NCBI RefSeq assembly: GCF_014639315.1
Contig: NZ_BMFY01000013.1
Location: forward strand, 62,001-126,000
Direction: 5' to 3'
DNA length: 64,000 nt
Source of the DNA: Sediminivirga luteola
GTDB lineage: Bacteria; Actinomycetota; Actinomycetes; Actinomycetales; Brevibacteriaceae
Below, piece by piece: positions 52,790 to 62,455 of this stretch. The notes beneath the pieces were generated by a model. It made no database searches, was not told the origin of the DNA, and was given only the letters and a program-made list of their open reading frames with translations. The translations under genes were made by a program, and so were the position numbers. Within the stretch, counting starts at the first letter, position 1; each line of letters begins with the position of its first letter.

Positions 52790-53548
52790 GTGCGTATCCT
52801 GCTTCCACCCTCCGAAGGCAAGTCCCGTCCCCGGCGCGGCCGTCCCTGGACCGCGCATGAGCTGAGCTTCCCGGAGCTCGACGAGTTCCGCCACGCAGTC
52901 CATCGGGAGCTCGCCGCGGTCTCCGCCCGCGCGGACGCCCTCGAGCTGCTCGGCGTCGGCGCATCCCTGGCCGATGAGGTCGCGGCGAACACGAGCCTGG
53001 CGCAGGCACCGGCCGCGCGGGCGGCGCAGGTGTACACCGGCGTGCTCTACGAGGCGCTCGGCGCCACCGAGCTGGGCGGCACCGCGCTGCGCCGGCTGCG
53101 GGAGAGCTGCATCGTGATCTCCGCGGCGTTCGGCGCGGTCAGGCTGAGCGACCGGATCCCGGCCTACCGCCTGTCGATGGGCACCGCCCTGCCGGAGCTG
53201 GGCCGGCTCTCGGCCGCATGGCGCGACGTGCTCACGCCGGTGCTCGACGCCGAATGCGCCGGCCACCTGCTGGTGGACTGCCGTTCCGCGGACTACCGGG
53301 CGGCATGGCCCGCTCCGAAGGGACGCACCGTCGAGGTCCAGGTCCTGACCCGGGCCGGAGGCCGCACCAAGGTCGTCACCCATATGGCGAAGAAGGCACG
53401 CGGCGAACTGACGAGGCACCTGTGCGAGCGTCCCGCTCCGCTCCCGAAGACGCCTGTGGCCCTCCTTGCCGCCGCCTCCGAACGGTGGGAGGCGGAACTC
53501 GACGCGCCGAGGTCCGGTACGCCCGGCCAGCTGCGGCTCTTCGTCTAG
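52790..53548 (+). CDS. yaaA: Peroxide stress protein YaaA family
   Basis: A 252-residue protein of the YaaA/DUF328 (UPF0246) family. In E. coli the homologue limits intracellular iron during peroxide stress. Conserved blocks are ILLPPSEGKSRPRRGRP, AAQVYTGVLYEAL, SAAFGAVRLSDRIPAYRLSM and LLVDCRSADYRA, followed by VVTHMAKKARGELTRHL. GTG 52790 was chosen; an in-frame TTG at 52781 overlaps the -10 element and there is no ribosome site, so a leaderless mRNA is probable. Confidence 0.88.
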   Translation: MRILLPPSEGKSRPRRGRPWTAHELSFPELDEFRHAVHRELAAVSARADALELLGVGASLADEVAANTSLAQAPAARAAQVYTGVLYEALGATELGGTALRRLRESCIVISAAFGAVRLSDRIPAYRLSMGTALPELGRLSAAWRDVLTPVLDAECAGHLLVDCRSADYRAAWPAPKGRTVEVQVLTRAGGRTKVVTHMAKKARGELTRHLCERPAPLPKTPVALLAAASERWEAELDAPRSGTPGQLRLFV

Positions 53549-53617
53549 CGATCCGCCGCGCGCGATCAGCCGCCGGAGACGGCTCGAGCGCGGGCTCAGC
53601 ATCCGCCCCATCATGCG

Positions 53618-53663
53618 CGGCGCGCCGCACCCTCCTTCATGCCGGAGAGGATGCGGCGCGCCG
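53618..53663. terminator. Bidirectional terminator between yaaA and alkaline phosphatase
   Basis: A perfect 12-bp outer stem (CGGCGCGCCGCA at 53618-53629, TGCGGCGCGCCG at 53652-53663) with an inner CTCC/GGAG pair, between convergent genes. Confidence 0.7.
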
Positions 53664-53692
53664 GTGATGCGGGGATGGTGCCGGGAACGGAC

Positions 53693-55366
53693 TCAGCCGA
53701 TCTCGACCCGGCGGCGGGTCTGGCGCACGAGCGCGTAGCCACCGCCGAGCAGCGCCAGCGCGGTCGCCAGGATCAGGCCGACCTGGGCGCCAGTGCGCGG
53801 AAGCGATCCGTTGCCGCTGCCGCTGCCACCGGCGTTGGGATCCTCCTCGTCGGGGGCCCCGCCCTCGCCCGGCCCGGGCTCGGTCGGGTCCTCACCCGGC
53901 GCGGTGGGATCACCGGAGGGGTCCTCGCCCGGCGCCTGCGGATCACCGGGGACCTCAGCGTTCACATCGAGGCCCAGGCCGTCCACCATGGTGAAGAAGG
54001 TGTCGCTCTGATCGGAGAGGCCGACCACATTGGCAGCGCCGGGGCCGTAGGCCGCGATGCGGATCTGGGCACCGGTGTGCTGCTGGGAGGCGCCCTCGTC
54101 GGCAGTGCCGTAGTTGATCGTCATGACCCGGTCATCGGCGGTGATCAGGTTGCGGGTCAGGCCCGGAGTGGTCTGCTCGGCCGAGGTGATCTGGCTGGTG
54201 TGGGCGTGGTCGGTGGTGACGATCACGAGGGTCTCGCCGTCCTGCTCGGCGAAGGCGAGCGCCTCCTGCACGGCCTCGTCCAGGTCGATGGTCTCGCCGA
54301 TCTGCCCGCACGGGTTGGCGGCGTGGTTCTGCTTGTCGATGGAGGCACCCTCGACCTGCAGGAAGAAGCCGTCCTCGTTGTCCAGCAGCTCGATCGCCTT
54401 GGACGTCAGCGAGGCCAGATCGGGAACGTCGGCGGTGCGCTCCGGGTTGTCGGTGCAGCGCACCGGGGCCTCGTCGGCACCCGTGGCGGTCGCCAGCGGG
54501 CCCTCCCAGCGGACCGGGAAGTTACCGTCGTGGAACAGGCCCAGCAGCGGCGCGTCCTGGTCCGCCTGCTCGACGGCGGCCAGTGAGGCGGCGTCGTCGA
54601 CGAACTGGTACCCGCGCTCCTCTGCCTGCTCCAGCAGGGTCAGGCCCTCCCAGTCACCGGCGCGGGCGGTCTGCTGGAACGAGGCCAGCCCGCCGCCGAG
54701 AGTGACGTCCGGGCGGTTGTCGAGCAGCTGCTCGCTGATCGAGCCCAGGCCGCCGTTCTCCTTGGCCTCCTCCGGGCAGCGCTCGGCGGTCTGCTCGGGA
54801 CCGTAGCAGGCTCGCTGGCTGATGTGGGAGACCAGCACCGCGGGCGTCGCGTCCTGGATCTCGGAGGTGGTGACGTTGCCGGTCTTCAGGCCGTTGGCCC
54901 GGGCGATCTGCAGGATGGTCTTCTGCGGGTTGCCGTGCCGGTCGACGGAGACGGCGTTGTTGTAGGTCTTGGTGCCGGTGGCCCATGCGGTGCCCGAGGC
55001 GGCGGAGTCGACCACGTAATCGGGCTGCCCGGTCTCGCGGTCCACGGCGTAGGTGGTGTAGTGGCCGGTGAGCGGGAGCTCGTCCAGGCCGGGCAGGCGG
55101 CCGGCCGCGCCGACGTGGTAGTTCCGCGCGATCGTCATCTCCGACTCGCCCATGCCGTCGCCGATCATGAGGATGACGTTCTTGGCGCCGGAGTCCTGGA
55201 TGGCCGCGCGGACCTCGTCGGTGATGTCCCCATCGTGCTGACGGGCGCCGCCGTGCTCGTCGACCGCCGAGGCGAGCGCCTGGGTGCCGCCGAGCATCAG
55301 GGCGGCGCCGGCGGCGAGACCGGCGACGGCGACCCGCCCGGTACGGCGCAGGGTGGTACGTCTCAT
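53693..55366 (-). CDS. phoA: Cell-wall-anchored alkaline phosphatase
   Basis: A 557-residue secreted phosphomonoesterase. A signal peptide occupies about residues 1-33 ([19 protein letters not shown]). The metal and nucleophile regions are [28 protein letters not shown] (nucleophile Ser) and ATDHAH-like [11 protein letters not shown] long Pro/Gly/Asp/Glu linker precedes LPRTG near residue 522, a hydrophobic helix and a basic tail [10 protein letters not shown], the sortase anchor layout. It releases phosphate from organic esters at the cell surface. GGAAGGAAC precedes the ATG, and PHO-box-like repeats lie about 100 bp upstream. The symbol is by function; phoA/phoB usage varies. Confidence 0.9.
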   Translation of the reverse strand: MRRTTLRRTGRVAVAGLAAGAALMLGGTQALASAVDEHGGARQHDGDITDEVRAAIQDSGAKNVILMIGDGMGESEMTIARNYHVGAAGRLPGLDELPLTGHYTTYAVDRETGQPDYVVDSAASGTAWATGTKTYNNAVSVDRHGNPQKTILQIARANGLKTGNVTTSEIQDATPAVLVSHISQRACYGPEQTAERCPEEAKENGGLGSISEQLLDNRPDVTLGGGLASFQQTARAGDWEGLTLLEQAEERGYQFVDDAASLAAVEQADQDAPLLGLFHDGNFPVRWEGPLATATGADEAPVRCTDNPERTADVPDLASLTSKAIELLDNEDGFFLQVEGASIDKQNHAANPCGQIGETIDLDEAVQEALAFAEQDGETLVIVTTDHAHTSQITSAEQTTPGLTRNLITADDRVMTINYGTADEGASQQHTGAQIRIAAYGPGAANVVGLSDQSDTFFTMVDGLGLDVNAEVPGDPQAPGEDPSGDPTAPGEDPTEPGPGEGGAPDEEDPNAGGSGSGNGSLPRTGAQVGLILATALALLGGGYALVRQTRRRVEIG

Positions 55367-55464
55367 CGGGAGTGTTCCTTCCGCAGAGGGTTCAGATAGG
55401 AGTCACAGCGTTTCTGCGTGCAACCACAACGACGCTAAGAACCCCGGTTGTGAACCAGGCCACG

Positions 55465-55486
55465 CCGGCGTGACGCCCGGGTTAAC
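55465..55486 (-). promoter_or_regulatory. PHO-box-like direct repeats before phoA
   Basis: Two adjacent 11-bp units on the minus strand, GTTAACCCGGG and CGTCACGCCGG, agree with the Streptomyces PhoP unit GTTCACCCGGC at 9 and 6 of 11 positions. They lie 99-120 bp before the phosphatase start. Function and position agree, but the second unit is weak. Confidence 0.3.
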
Positions 55487-55497
55487 GTCACGTGAAG

Positions 55498-55517
55498 ATA
55501 TGCGCATGGTTGCATAT
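55498..55517. repeat. Inverted repeat upstream of fdhA
   Basis: ATATGC-N8-GCATAT, a perfect 6-bp inverted repeat with an internal ATGCGCAT palindrome, in the divergent phoA/fdhA interval of 295 bp. It is a plausible operator for either gene. The rest of the interval holds only AT-rich promoter-like sequence such as TAGACT near 55575. Confidence 0.35.
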
Positions 55518-55661
55518 AACGCACCCTCGTTCCGCCTTCGCGCTCGGACCCTGGCGCAGCCGGAGGCGCGAGTCTAGACTGCACAGACCACATATTGCCC
55601 GCCGTGCATCGGTCTGCGACGGGGCGGCCGGTCCGGTGCGGGCTGGAGGAGGGCGAAGAAC

Positions 55662-56876
55662 GTGGCAGGAAATCGTGCAGTCGCATACCAGGGCCCCGGG
55701 CGCGTCGAAGTCCGGGACATCGATTATCCGAGCTTCACGCTCCAGGACGGTCCAGGCGTCAATCCGGCGAATGTCGGGCGGGAACTCCCCCATGCGGCGA
55801 TCCTGAAGGTCGTCACCACCAATATCTGCGGTTCGGATCAGCATATGGTCCGGGGCCGCACCACTGCGCCGGAAGGGCTCGTCCTCGGCCATGAGATCAC
55901 CGGTGAGGTGGTCGAGACGGGACCCGGGGTGGAGTTCATCAAGGAAGGCGATCTGGTCTCCGTGCCGTTCAATATCGCCTGCGGCCGCTGCCGCAACTGC
56001 AAGGAAGGCGCGACCGGCATCTGCCTGAATGTCAATCCGGACCGGCCGGGCAGCGCGTACGGGTACGTCGACATGGGCGGATGGGTCGGCGGCCAGGCCG
56101 AATACGTGCTGGTGCCATATGCCGACTGGAACCTGCTGAAGTTCCCGGACAAGGACCGGGCGATGGAGAAGATCCTCGATCTGACCATGCTCTCGGACAT
56201 CTTCCCCACCGGGTTCCACGGCGCCGTCAGCGCCGGCACCGGCGTGGGCTCGACGGTGTACGTGGCCGGTGCCGGGCCGGTGGGCCTGGCGGCGGCGGCT
56301 TCGGCCCAGCTGCTCGGCGCGGCCGTCGTCATCGTCGGCGACCTGCAGGAAGAACGCCTTCAGCAGGCACGCAGCTTCGGCTGTGAGACGGTCGATGTCT
56401 CAAAGGGCGATCCGAAGGACCAGATCGAGCAGATCCTCGGGGTGCCCGAGGTCGACTGCGGTGTTGATGCGGTGGGCTTCGAAGCACGCGGCCACGGCGC
56501 CGGCGCCGCCCAGGAGGCGCCGGCGACGGTGCTGAACTCGCTCATGGACCTCACTCGCGCCGGCGGCGGCATCGGCATCCCGGGTCTCTACGTGACCGGT
56601 GACCCGGGTGGCGTCGACGAGGCCGCCAAGGAGGGCTCGCTCTCCCTGCGGCTGGGTCTCGGCTGGGCGAAATCGCATTACTTCATCACCGGGCAGTGTC
56701 CGGTGATGAAGTACCACCGCGGGCTCATGCAGGCGATCCTGCACGACCGGGTCCAGATCGCCAAGGCTGTCAACGCGACGGTCGTCAGCCTGGATGAGGC
56801 GCCTGAGGCCTACGCCGAGTTCGACTCCGGCGTGGCCCGCAAGTACGTCATCGACCCGCACGGCCTGGTCGCCTGA
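55662..56876 (+). CDS. fdhA: Formaldehyde dehydrogenase, glutathione-independent type
   Basis: A 404-residue zinc alcohol dehydrogenase of the Pseudomonas FdhA type, which oxidises formaldehyde to formate without added glutathione, with tightly bound NAD. Catalytic zinc ligands are in TTNICGSDQHMVRGR and LVLGHEITGEVVE; the structural zinc loop is CGRCRNCKEGATGIC. The Rossmann loop is VYVAGAGPVGLAAAASA. It starts with GTG, with GAGGAGG upstream. In an actinobacterium with mycothiol, a mycothiol-dependent enzyme may also exist elsewhere. Confidence 0.93.
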   Translation: MAGNRAVAYQGPGRVEVRDIDYPSFTLQDGPGVNPANVGRELPHAAILKVVTTNICGSDQHMVRGRTTAPEGLVLGHEITGEVVETGPGVEFIKEGDLVSVPFNIACGRCRNCKEGATGICLNVNPDRPGSAYGYVDMGGWVGGQAEYVLVPYADWNLLKFPDKDRAMEKILDLTMLSDIFPTGFHGAVSAGTGVGSTVYVAGAGPVGLAAAASAQLLGAAVVIVGDLQEERLQQARSFGCETVDVSKGDPKDQIEQILGVPEVDCGVDAVGFEARGHGAGAAQEAPATVLNSLMDLTRAGGGIGIPGLYVTGDPGGVDEAAKEGSLSLRLGLGWAKSHYFITGQCPVMKYHRGLMQAILHDRVQIAKAVNATVVSLDEAPEAYAEFDSGVARKYVIDPHGLVA

Positions 56877-56885
56877 GAGCCCGGT

Positions 56886-56921
56886 GTGAGGGCGGCCGCC
56901 GACGGCCGCGGCCGCCCTCAC
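56886..56921. terminator. Bidirectional terminator between fdhA and nei
   Basis: A perfect 14-bp stem (56886-56899 with 56908-56921, core AGGGCGGCCGC) with an 8-base loop. The right arm covers the stop codon of the minus-strand glycosylase gene. Confidence 0.7.
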
Positions 56922-57694
56922 CGCTGACAGTGCGGGCACCAGTAGACATCCCGCTCACGCAGGGGTTCCGGTCCCAGCCTGCCGCGCTGGATGACGGTGC
57001 CGCACCGCCGGCACGGCTGGCCGTCGCGAAAGCAGACGAACAGCCGCCGGCGGGGATCGCCGGTGGTGGTGCGGACCGGCCGTTCCACGTTCTGGCGGAT
57101 CAGCCGCGCGCCCAGCTCCAGTGCGGCGTGCGCATCGGCGTCCTGCGCCGGCCGCTGCGGCCGTACGCCCAGCAGGAAACAGATCTCATTGGCGTACTCG
57201 TTCCCGAATCCCGCCACGAGCCTCTGGTCCAGCAGGGCCATATGCAGCGGTCGGGCATCGGCGGCCAGCCGGTCCCCCGCCGCACGCGCCGTGCGGGAAT
57301 TCCAGCCCGGCCCCAGCGGGTCCGGGCCCAGATGCCCGATCAGCAGGGATTCCCGCTCCCGCGGGACGAGCCGTACCTGGGCCAGGTCGAAACCGACCGC
57401 CTCGATGCGCTGCGTGGCCAGGACGGCCCGGGCCCGGAAGGCCGGCCGGCGCCAGCGCGCGCCGCGACGGTACGTCTCCCACCGGCCCTCCATCTTCAGG
57501 TGCGAGTGGAGCGTGTAGCCGCCGATGCGATGCAGCAGGTGCTTTCCCACCGCGAGCACCTCGTCCACGCGGCTGCCGCGCAGATCCGCGGTGGCGGCGC
57601 GAGGCACGCGCAGCTCGAAGCGCTCCAGCACTGCGCCGGCCAGCGCGGCATGCAGCATCCGCGCCGTCCGGTGGGCTGTATCACCTTCCGGCAT
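56918..57694 (-). CDS. nei: Fpg/Nei-family DNA glycosylase (endonuclease VIII-like)
   Basis: A 258-residue base-excision repair enzyme. The N-terminus PEGDTAHRTARML places Pro2 and Glu3 as the catalytic residues, and the MPEGD form is typical of Nei. The H2TH domain has LLDQRLVAGFGNEYANEICF, and a C-terminal zinc finger has CRRCG and CPHCQ. It starts 15 bp after the lhr stop in the same direction, so helicase and glycosylase are co-expressed, an arrangement seen in other actinobacteria. An open frame runs further upstream, but the family start is ATG 57694. Confidence 0.93.
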   Translation of the reverse strand: MPEGDTAHRTARMLHAALAGAVLERFELRVPRAATADLRGSRVDEVLAVGKHLLHRIGGYTLHSHLKMEGRWETYRRGARWRRPAFRARAVLATQRIEAVGFDLAQVRLVPRERESLLIGHLGPDPLGPGWNSRTARAAGDRLAADARPLHMALLDQRLVAGFGNEYANEICFLLGVRPQRPAQDADAHAALELGARLIRQNVERPVRTTTGDPRRRLFVCFRDGQPCRRCGTVIQRGRLGPEPLRERDVYWCPHCQR

Positions 57695-57708
57695 CGCGTT
57701 CTCCCCTC

Positions 57709-60700
57709 TCAGCCGTACCGGCCGCGCAGCACCAGGCCGCGCGGGCTCTCTTCGAATCCCGCTTCCCGGAGGACCCCGGACCAGGGCGACTCCGCGACCC
57801 TCCGGCCGTCGATCTGTTCCAGGGCGAACCGCGCGAGTCCGCGGTCCCGGACGGTCTCCACGAGGGAACGGGCAGCCAGCTGCCGGGTCTCCTCGGGGCA
57901 GGAAGCCAGGCTGAGGGCACGGCGCCCGCCGCGTTCGACGTAGAGCACCGGTGCGCCTCCGGCGATGACGACGAGCGCACCCGGATTGCGGCGGGGCCGG
58001 CGCGATTCTTCTTCCGGCTGCGGCCAGGGCAGCGCCGCGCCGAACGGATTGGCCGGGTCCGTGGCCGAGAGGGTGATGACGTGCTGCGGCGCGGCAGGAT
58101 CCGGCTGCGCCGGGACCGCCGGGTCCGGGCTCGCCGCGGAGTCCATCCGGTCGGCGAGTTCCCGGATCTCGTCGATGGTGCCCGGCAGGGCGAACTGGGC
58201 GCCGCCGAGCCCGTCGACCACGTATCCGCGCCGGCAGTGGCCGGCGCGTTCGAGCTCGCTGAGCAGGCGGTAGGCCTGGGTGAATCCGCCTTCGAAACCC
58301 TCGGCCGCGACGGCGCCGCGGGTGACGACGCCATACCGGTCCAGGAGCAGCGCCACCCGCGCGGTGCGCCGCACGGCCTCCGTATCCTCCGCCGGTCCCG
58401 TCCCGGTCGTGAGCGACCAGCGTCCGGCGAGCCGCGGTTCGGCCGAGGCCAGCAGCCCGGTGGTGCTTGCGGAAGCGCGGAGCGCGGCGAAGGCGCTGCG
58501 CCGGGCGGTCCTGCCGCGCGGCGGCTGACGCCTGGTCTTCTGGGCAGCACGGCCGCCGGCGATGGCGGCGCGCACGGGAGCGAAGGAATCGCTTGTGATG
58601 CGCCCGGCCCAGACGAGCGACCAGAGCGCCTCGGTGAGTTCCTCCGTTCCGGGACGATGGCCCGCCTCCCCCAGCGCCTCGGCCAGCGCGGGGGCGAACG
58701 AGGCTCCGCGCCGTCGCAGGATGTCCAGGATCGCCTCCTGCAACGGCGTGCCGGGCTCCTCCGCCGGTCCGCTGCGCCGGCTCAGCTGCAGGGCGCCGGC
58801 CGGATGCAGGCTGATCCGGCCGTCGTTGCCGGGCAGGCCGCCTTCCCCGAGCCAGACCACCTCGCCGCTGCCGATCAGGCCGTCCAGCATCGCCGGGGTG
58901 TAGTCCCTGACGCGCTGCGGCAGCACCATGGTCTCCAGGGTGGATGCCGGCAGCGGATACCCGGCGAGCTGTTCGATCACGGCCAGGAGCCCTTCGGCTC
59001 CGGCCAGGGGTGCGGTGCAGTGCTGCCAGGACGCCAGGAACATGGCGTACGCCGGCGGCGGCACCGGTTCGATGCTCCCGCGCAGGCGCGCCAGGGAGCG
59101 GTTGCGCAGCCGGCGCAGCACGTCCCGGTCGACCCATTCGTCTGCCTGACCGCCGGCTCCGGCGGGACGGAAGGCACCGCGCAGCACGCGGCCGTCGGCG
59201 GCCATGCGCTGCAGCTCGGCGCGGACGACGCCGGCTCCGAGGCCGAATCGCGCTGCGGCTTCCTCTGCGGTGAACGGACCGTGCGTCGCGGCGTGGCGCG
59301 CGAGCACCTGGCGCAGGGCGTCCTCGACGGGTGCCGCCATCGCGGCGGGGACGCCGGGAGGCAGCGCAGTGCCGAGGGCATCGCGCAGCAAGCCGGCGTC
59401 CTCGATGGCGGCGTAGGCGTCCTGCCGGGCCAGGCGCAACCGGAACGCCCGCCGGGTGGTCGTCAGCTCCTCAAGACGTGCGGAGGCATCGGTGTCGTCC
59501 AGGCGGCCGGCGGCTTCCGCGGCGGCGAGCGGACCGAGCAGGCGGAGCAGGTCGGTGGCTCCCTCGGTGCCCCGCAGCCGCCGTCCGGGCGCGGTCCGCT
59601 GCAGCTCCGCTTCCACCTCGCTGATGGCGTCCGGGTCGAGGAGCTCGCGGAGCTCGACCTCTCCGAGAAGTTCGCGCAGCAGTTCCGGGTCGACGCTCAG
59701 CGCGGCGATCTTGCGCTCTCCCACCGGCGCGTCGCCCTCGTAGATGAACTCACCGACGTACCGGAAGAGCAGGGACCTGGCGAACGGGGAAGGCAACTCC
59801 ACGCCGACGTCCCGCACGGTGATCCTGCGCCGCTGGATGCGCTGCAGGACCTCGGTGAGGGCGTCGAGGTCGTAGACGTCGCGGAGGCATTCGCGGACCG
59901 CTTCGAGCACCATGGGGAAGTCCGGGTGCCGGGAGGCGACTTCCAGCAGCCGGGCCGAGCGCTGCCGCTGTTGCCACAGCGGGGATCGTTTCCCCGGCCG
60001 GGCGGCGCCGAGCAGCAGGGCGCGGGCGGCGCATTCCCGGAACCGGGCGGCGAACAGCGCGCTCCGGGTGACCTCGGCGGTGACGATCCGCCGGGCGTCG
60101 CCGGCCTCGGTCAGGAAGAACTCGGCACCGGGCGGTGAGCCGTCCATATCCGGCAGGCGGAGGATGATGCCGTCGTCCCCGGCGACGGCGGCGCCCTCCA
60201 GGCCGAGCTCGTCCCGCACGCGGGCGTTGACCGCCAGGGCCCAAGGAGCATGGACCGCCATGCCGTAGGGCGAGTGCAGCACCAGCCGCCAGTCGCCCAC
60301 CTCGTCCTTGCCGCGTTCCACCACCAGGGTGCGGTCTCCCGGCACGGCACCGGTGGCCTCGCGCTGATCGCGCAGGTAGGCGAGCGTATTGCGCACGGCG
60401 TACTCGGTGAATCCGGCCCGCCGCAGCCGGTCCGCGGCTTCCTCGTCACGTCCGTCGCGCAGTGCCTCGTCCAGCCAGGTGGTGAGTTCGCCGAGCGCCT
60501 GGCCGAGTTCGGCCGGGCGGCCGGCTGCGTCGTTGCGCCAGAACGGCATCCGGCCCGGCGCGCCGAATGCCGGGACCACGTGCACGGCCTCGTGGGTGAT
60601 CTCCCGGATCCGCCAGGAGGTCGCGCCCAGGGTGAAGACGTCGCCGACGCGCGATTCGTACACCATCTCCTCGTCGAGCTCGCCGACGCGCGTGGCACGG

Positions 60701-62316
60701 TCCTCATCCCCGATCGCCATCACGCGGAACAGCCCGCGGTCGGGGATGGTGCCGCCGCTGGTGACCGCCAGCCGCTGCGTCCCGGGCCGCGCGGTCAGCA
60801 TGCCCGCCTCCCGGTCCCAGATCAGGCGCGGCCGGAGCTCGGCGAAGTCACTGGAGGGGTACTTCCCGGAGACGAGGTCCAGCACGCCCTCGAATGCGCC
60901 GCGCGGCAGCGCGCGGTAGGGCGCCGCGCGCCGGACGGTCTCGAACCATTCCTCCACCTCGAGCGGACCCGCGGATGCCGCCGCGACGGTCTGCTGTGCC
61001 AGCACGTCGAGCGGATTGGCCGGGATGCTCAGGGCCTCCAGACCGCCCTCGCGCATACGCTCGGCGACCGCGGCGGTCTGCAGCAGACTGGCCCGGTGGC
61101 TGGGGTAGAGCACTGCCCGGGAGACCCCGCCGACCTGGTGCCCGGCGCGCCCGATGCGCTGCAGGCCGCTGGCGACCGACGGCGGGGCGTCGATCTGCAC
61201 CACGAGGTCGACCAGCCCCATGTCGATGCCCAGCTCCAGGCTGGAGGTGGCGACGACGCACCGGAGCGCGCCGGACTTGAGTAACTCCTCCACCTCCGCG
61301 CGCTGCTCCTTGGAGACCGAGCCGTGATGGGCGCGGGCCAGCGGACCCGCCTCGGCGTCGCCGGTGCGCTCCCGGTGCACCGCATTGAGCCTGCCGGTCA
61401 GGCGTTCGGCGAGCTGCCGGGAGTTGGCGAAGACGATGGTGGAGCGTTCTGACAGGATCCGCTCGTACAGCGAGCGCTCGATCGCAGGCCACATAGACCC
61501 GATCCGGTGTTCTCCCTGATCCCCTCCCTCCGCCGGCTCCGGCATGGGCGGGGCCGTCATGTCCTCGGCCGGCACCTCGACCGTGATGTCGAAACGTTTC
61601 TCCGATGGCGAGGCGACGACCTCTGCGTGGGCACCGCCGCCCAGGAACCGGGCGACCTCCTCGACCGGCCGCACCGTGGCGCTCAGGCCGATGCGCTGAG
61701 CGGGCGCCGGCAGCATCGCGTCGAGCCGTTCCAGTGACAGCGCCAGGTGAGCTCCGCGCTTGTTCCCGGCCAGGGCGTGGATCTCGTCGACGATGACCGT
61801 GTGCACGCCGGCGAGCGTGCGGGCAGCCTGGCTGGTGAGCATGAGGTACAGCGATTCGGGCGTGGTGATGAGCACATGCGGGGGTCTGGCGACGAGCCGC
61901 CGGCGCTCGGCGGCGGGCGTATCGCCCGAGCGGACGCCGACGGTCAGCTGCGGTGGCGGTTCGCCGATCCGGGCCGCCGTCCGGCCGATTCCGGCCAGCG
62001 GGGCGCGCAGGTTCCGTTCCACGTCCACGCCCAGCGCCTTGAGCGGGGAGATGTACAGCACCCCGGTCGTCTCCGCCGCCGTCCGGTCCTCCGGTTGCTG
62101 CCGGGCGAGCCGGGCAAGCCGGTCAAGGGCCCAGAGGAACGCCGCGAGGGTCTTGCCGGACCCGGTCGGCGCCACGACCAGGGTGTGCGCACCGCGCGAG
62201 ACGGCGTCCCAGGCACCGAGCTGCGCCTGGGTGGGCGCGGCGAAGGCGTCCGCGAACCACTCCCGCGTGGCCCGGGAGAACCGCTGCATCACATCGCTGC
62301 CCACTGTGCCGCTCAT
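57709..62316 (-). CDS. lhr: Lhr-type ATP-dependent DNA helicase
   Basis: A 1535-residue superfamily 2 helicase of the Lhr (large helicase-related) type. The N-terminal helicase core has Walker A APTGSGKT (residues 49-56), DEIH in VIVDEIHALAGNKRGA, SATVRPVEEVARFLGGG, FANSRQLAERL and QRIGRAGHQVGGVS (motif VI). A winged-helix and a long Lhr-specific C-terminal region follow. Mycobacterial Lhr unwinds 3' to 5' and is linked to repair of crosslinks. The length matches. It is followed by nei. Confidence 0.95.
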   Translation of the reverse strand: MSGTVGSDVMQRFSRATREWFADAFAAPTQAQLGAWDAVSRGAHTLVVAPTGSGKTLAAFLWALDRLARLARQQPEDRTAAETTGVLYISPLKALGVDVERNLRAPLAGIGRTAARIGEPPPQLTVGVRSGDTPAAERRRLVARPPHVLITTPESLYLMLTSQAARTLAGVHTVIVDEIHALAGNKRGAHLALSLERLDAMLPAPAQRIGLSATVRPVEEVARFLGGGAHAEVVASPSEKRFDITVEVPAEDMTAPPMPEPAEGGDQGEHRIGSMWPAIERSLYERILSERSTIVFANSRQLAERLTGRLNAVHRERTGDAEAGPLARAHHGSVSKEQRAEVEELLKSGALRCVVATSSLELGIDMGLVDLVVQIDAPPSVASGLQRIGRAGHQVGGVSRAVLYPSHRASLLQTAAVAERMREGGLEALSIPANPLDVLAQQTVAAASAGPLEVEEWFETVRRAAPYRALPRGAFEGVLDLVSGKYPSSDFAELRPRLIWDREAGMLTARPGTQRLAVTSGGTIPDRGLFRVMAIGDEDRATRVGELDEEMVYESRVGDVFTLGATSWRIREITHEAVHVVPAFGAPGRMPFWRNDAAGRPAELGQALGELTTWLDEALRDGRDEEAADRLRRAGFTEYAVRNTLAYLRDQREATGAVPGDRTLVVERGKDEVGDWRLVLHSPYGMAVHAPWALAVNARVRDELGLEGAAVAGDDGIILRLPDMDGSPPGAEFFLTEAGDARRIVTAEVTRSALFAARFRECAARALLLGAARPGKRSPLWQQRQRSARLLEVASRHPDFPMVLEAVRECLRDVYDLDALTEVLQRIQRRRITVRDVGVELPSPFARSLLFRYVGEFIYEGDAPVGERKIAALSVDPELLRELLGEVELRELLDPDAISEVEAELQRTAPGRRLRGTEGATDLLRLLGPLAAAEAAGRLDDTDASARLEELTTTRRAFRLRLARQDAYAAIEDAGLLRDALGTALPPGVPAAMAAPVEDALRQVLARHAATHGPFTAEEAAARFGLGAGVVRAELQRMAADGRVLRGAFRPAGAGGQADEWVDRDVLRRLRNRSLARLRGSIEPVPPPAYAMFLASWQHCTAPLAGAEGLLAVIEQLAGYPLPASTLETMVLPQRVRDYTPAMLDGLIGSGEVVWLGEGGLPGNDGRISLHPAGALQLSRRSGPAEEPGTPLQEAILDILRRRGASFAPALAEALGEAGHRPGTEELTEALWSLVWAGRITSDSFAPVRAAIAGGRAAQKTRRQPPRGRTARRSAFAALRASASTTGLLASAEPRLAGRWSLTTGTGPAEDTEAVRRTARVALLLDRYGVVTRGAVAAEGFEGGFTQAYRLLSELERAGHCRRGYVVDGLGGAQFALPGTIDEIRELADRMDSAASPDPAVPAQPDPAAPQHVITLSATDPANPFGAALPWPQPEEESRRPRRNPGALVVIAGGAPVLYVERGGRRALSLASCPEETRQLAARSLVETVRDRGLARFALEQIDGRRVAESPWSGVLREAGFEESPRGLVLRGRYG

Positions 62317-62455
62317 CGCTGTTCAGCGTAGCCGCCGGGACGGACGCTCCCGGCCGTCAGGGCGCAGCCGGTGAGGGATCCTCGCCGGCAACGCCCGCCG
62401 AAGATCCGTCCCGCGAGGGAGGCGCATCGCACCGAGTGCGCTGGAAGATGGAACC

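Noticed and set aside
57121-60138. Open frame of 1005 codons on the plus strand
   Set aside because: It is antisense to nei and lhr, both with intact motifs and length.
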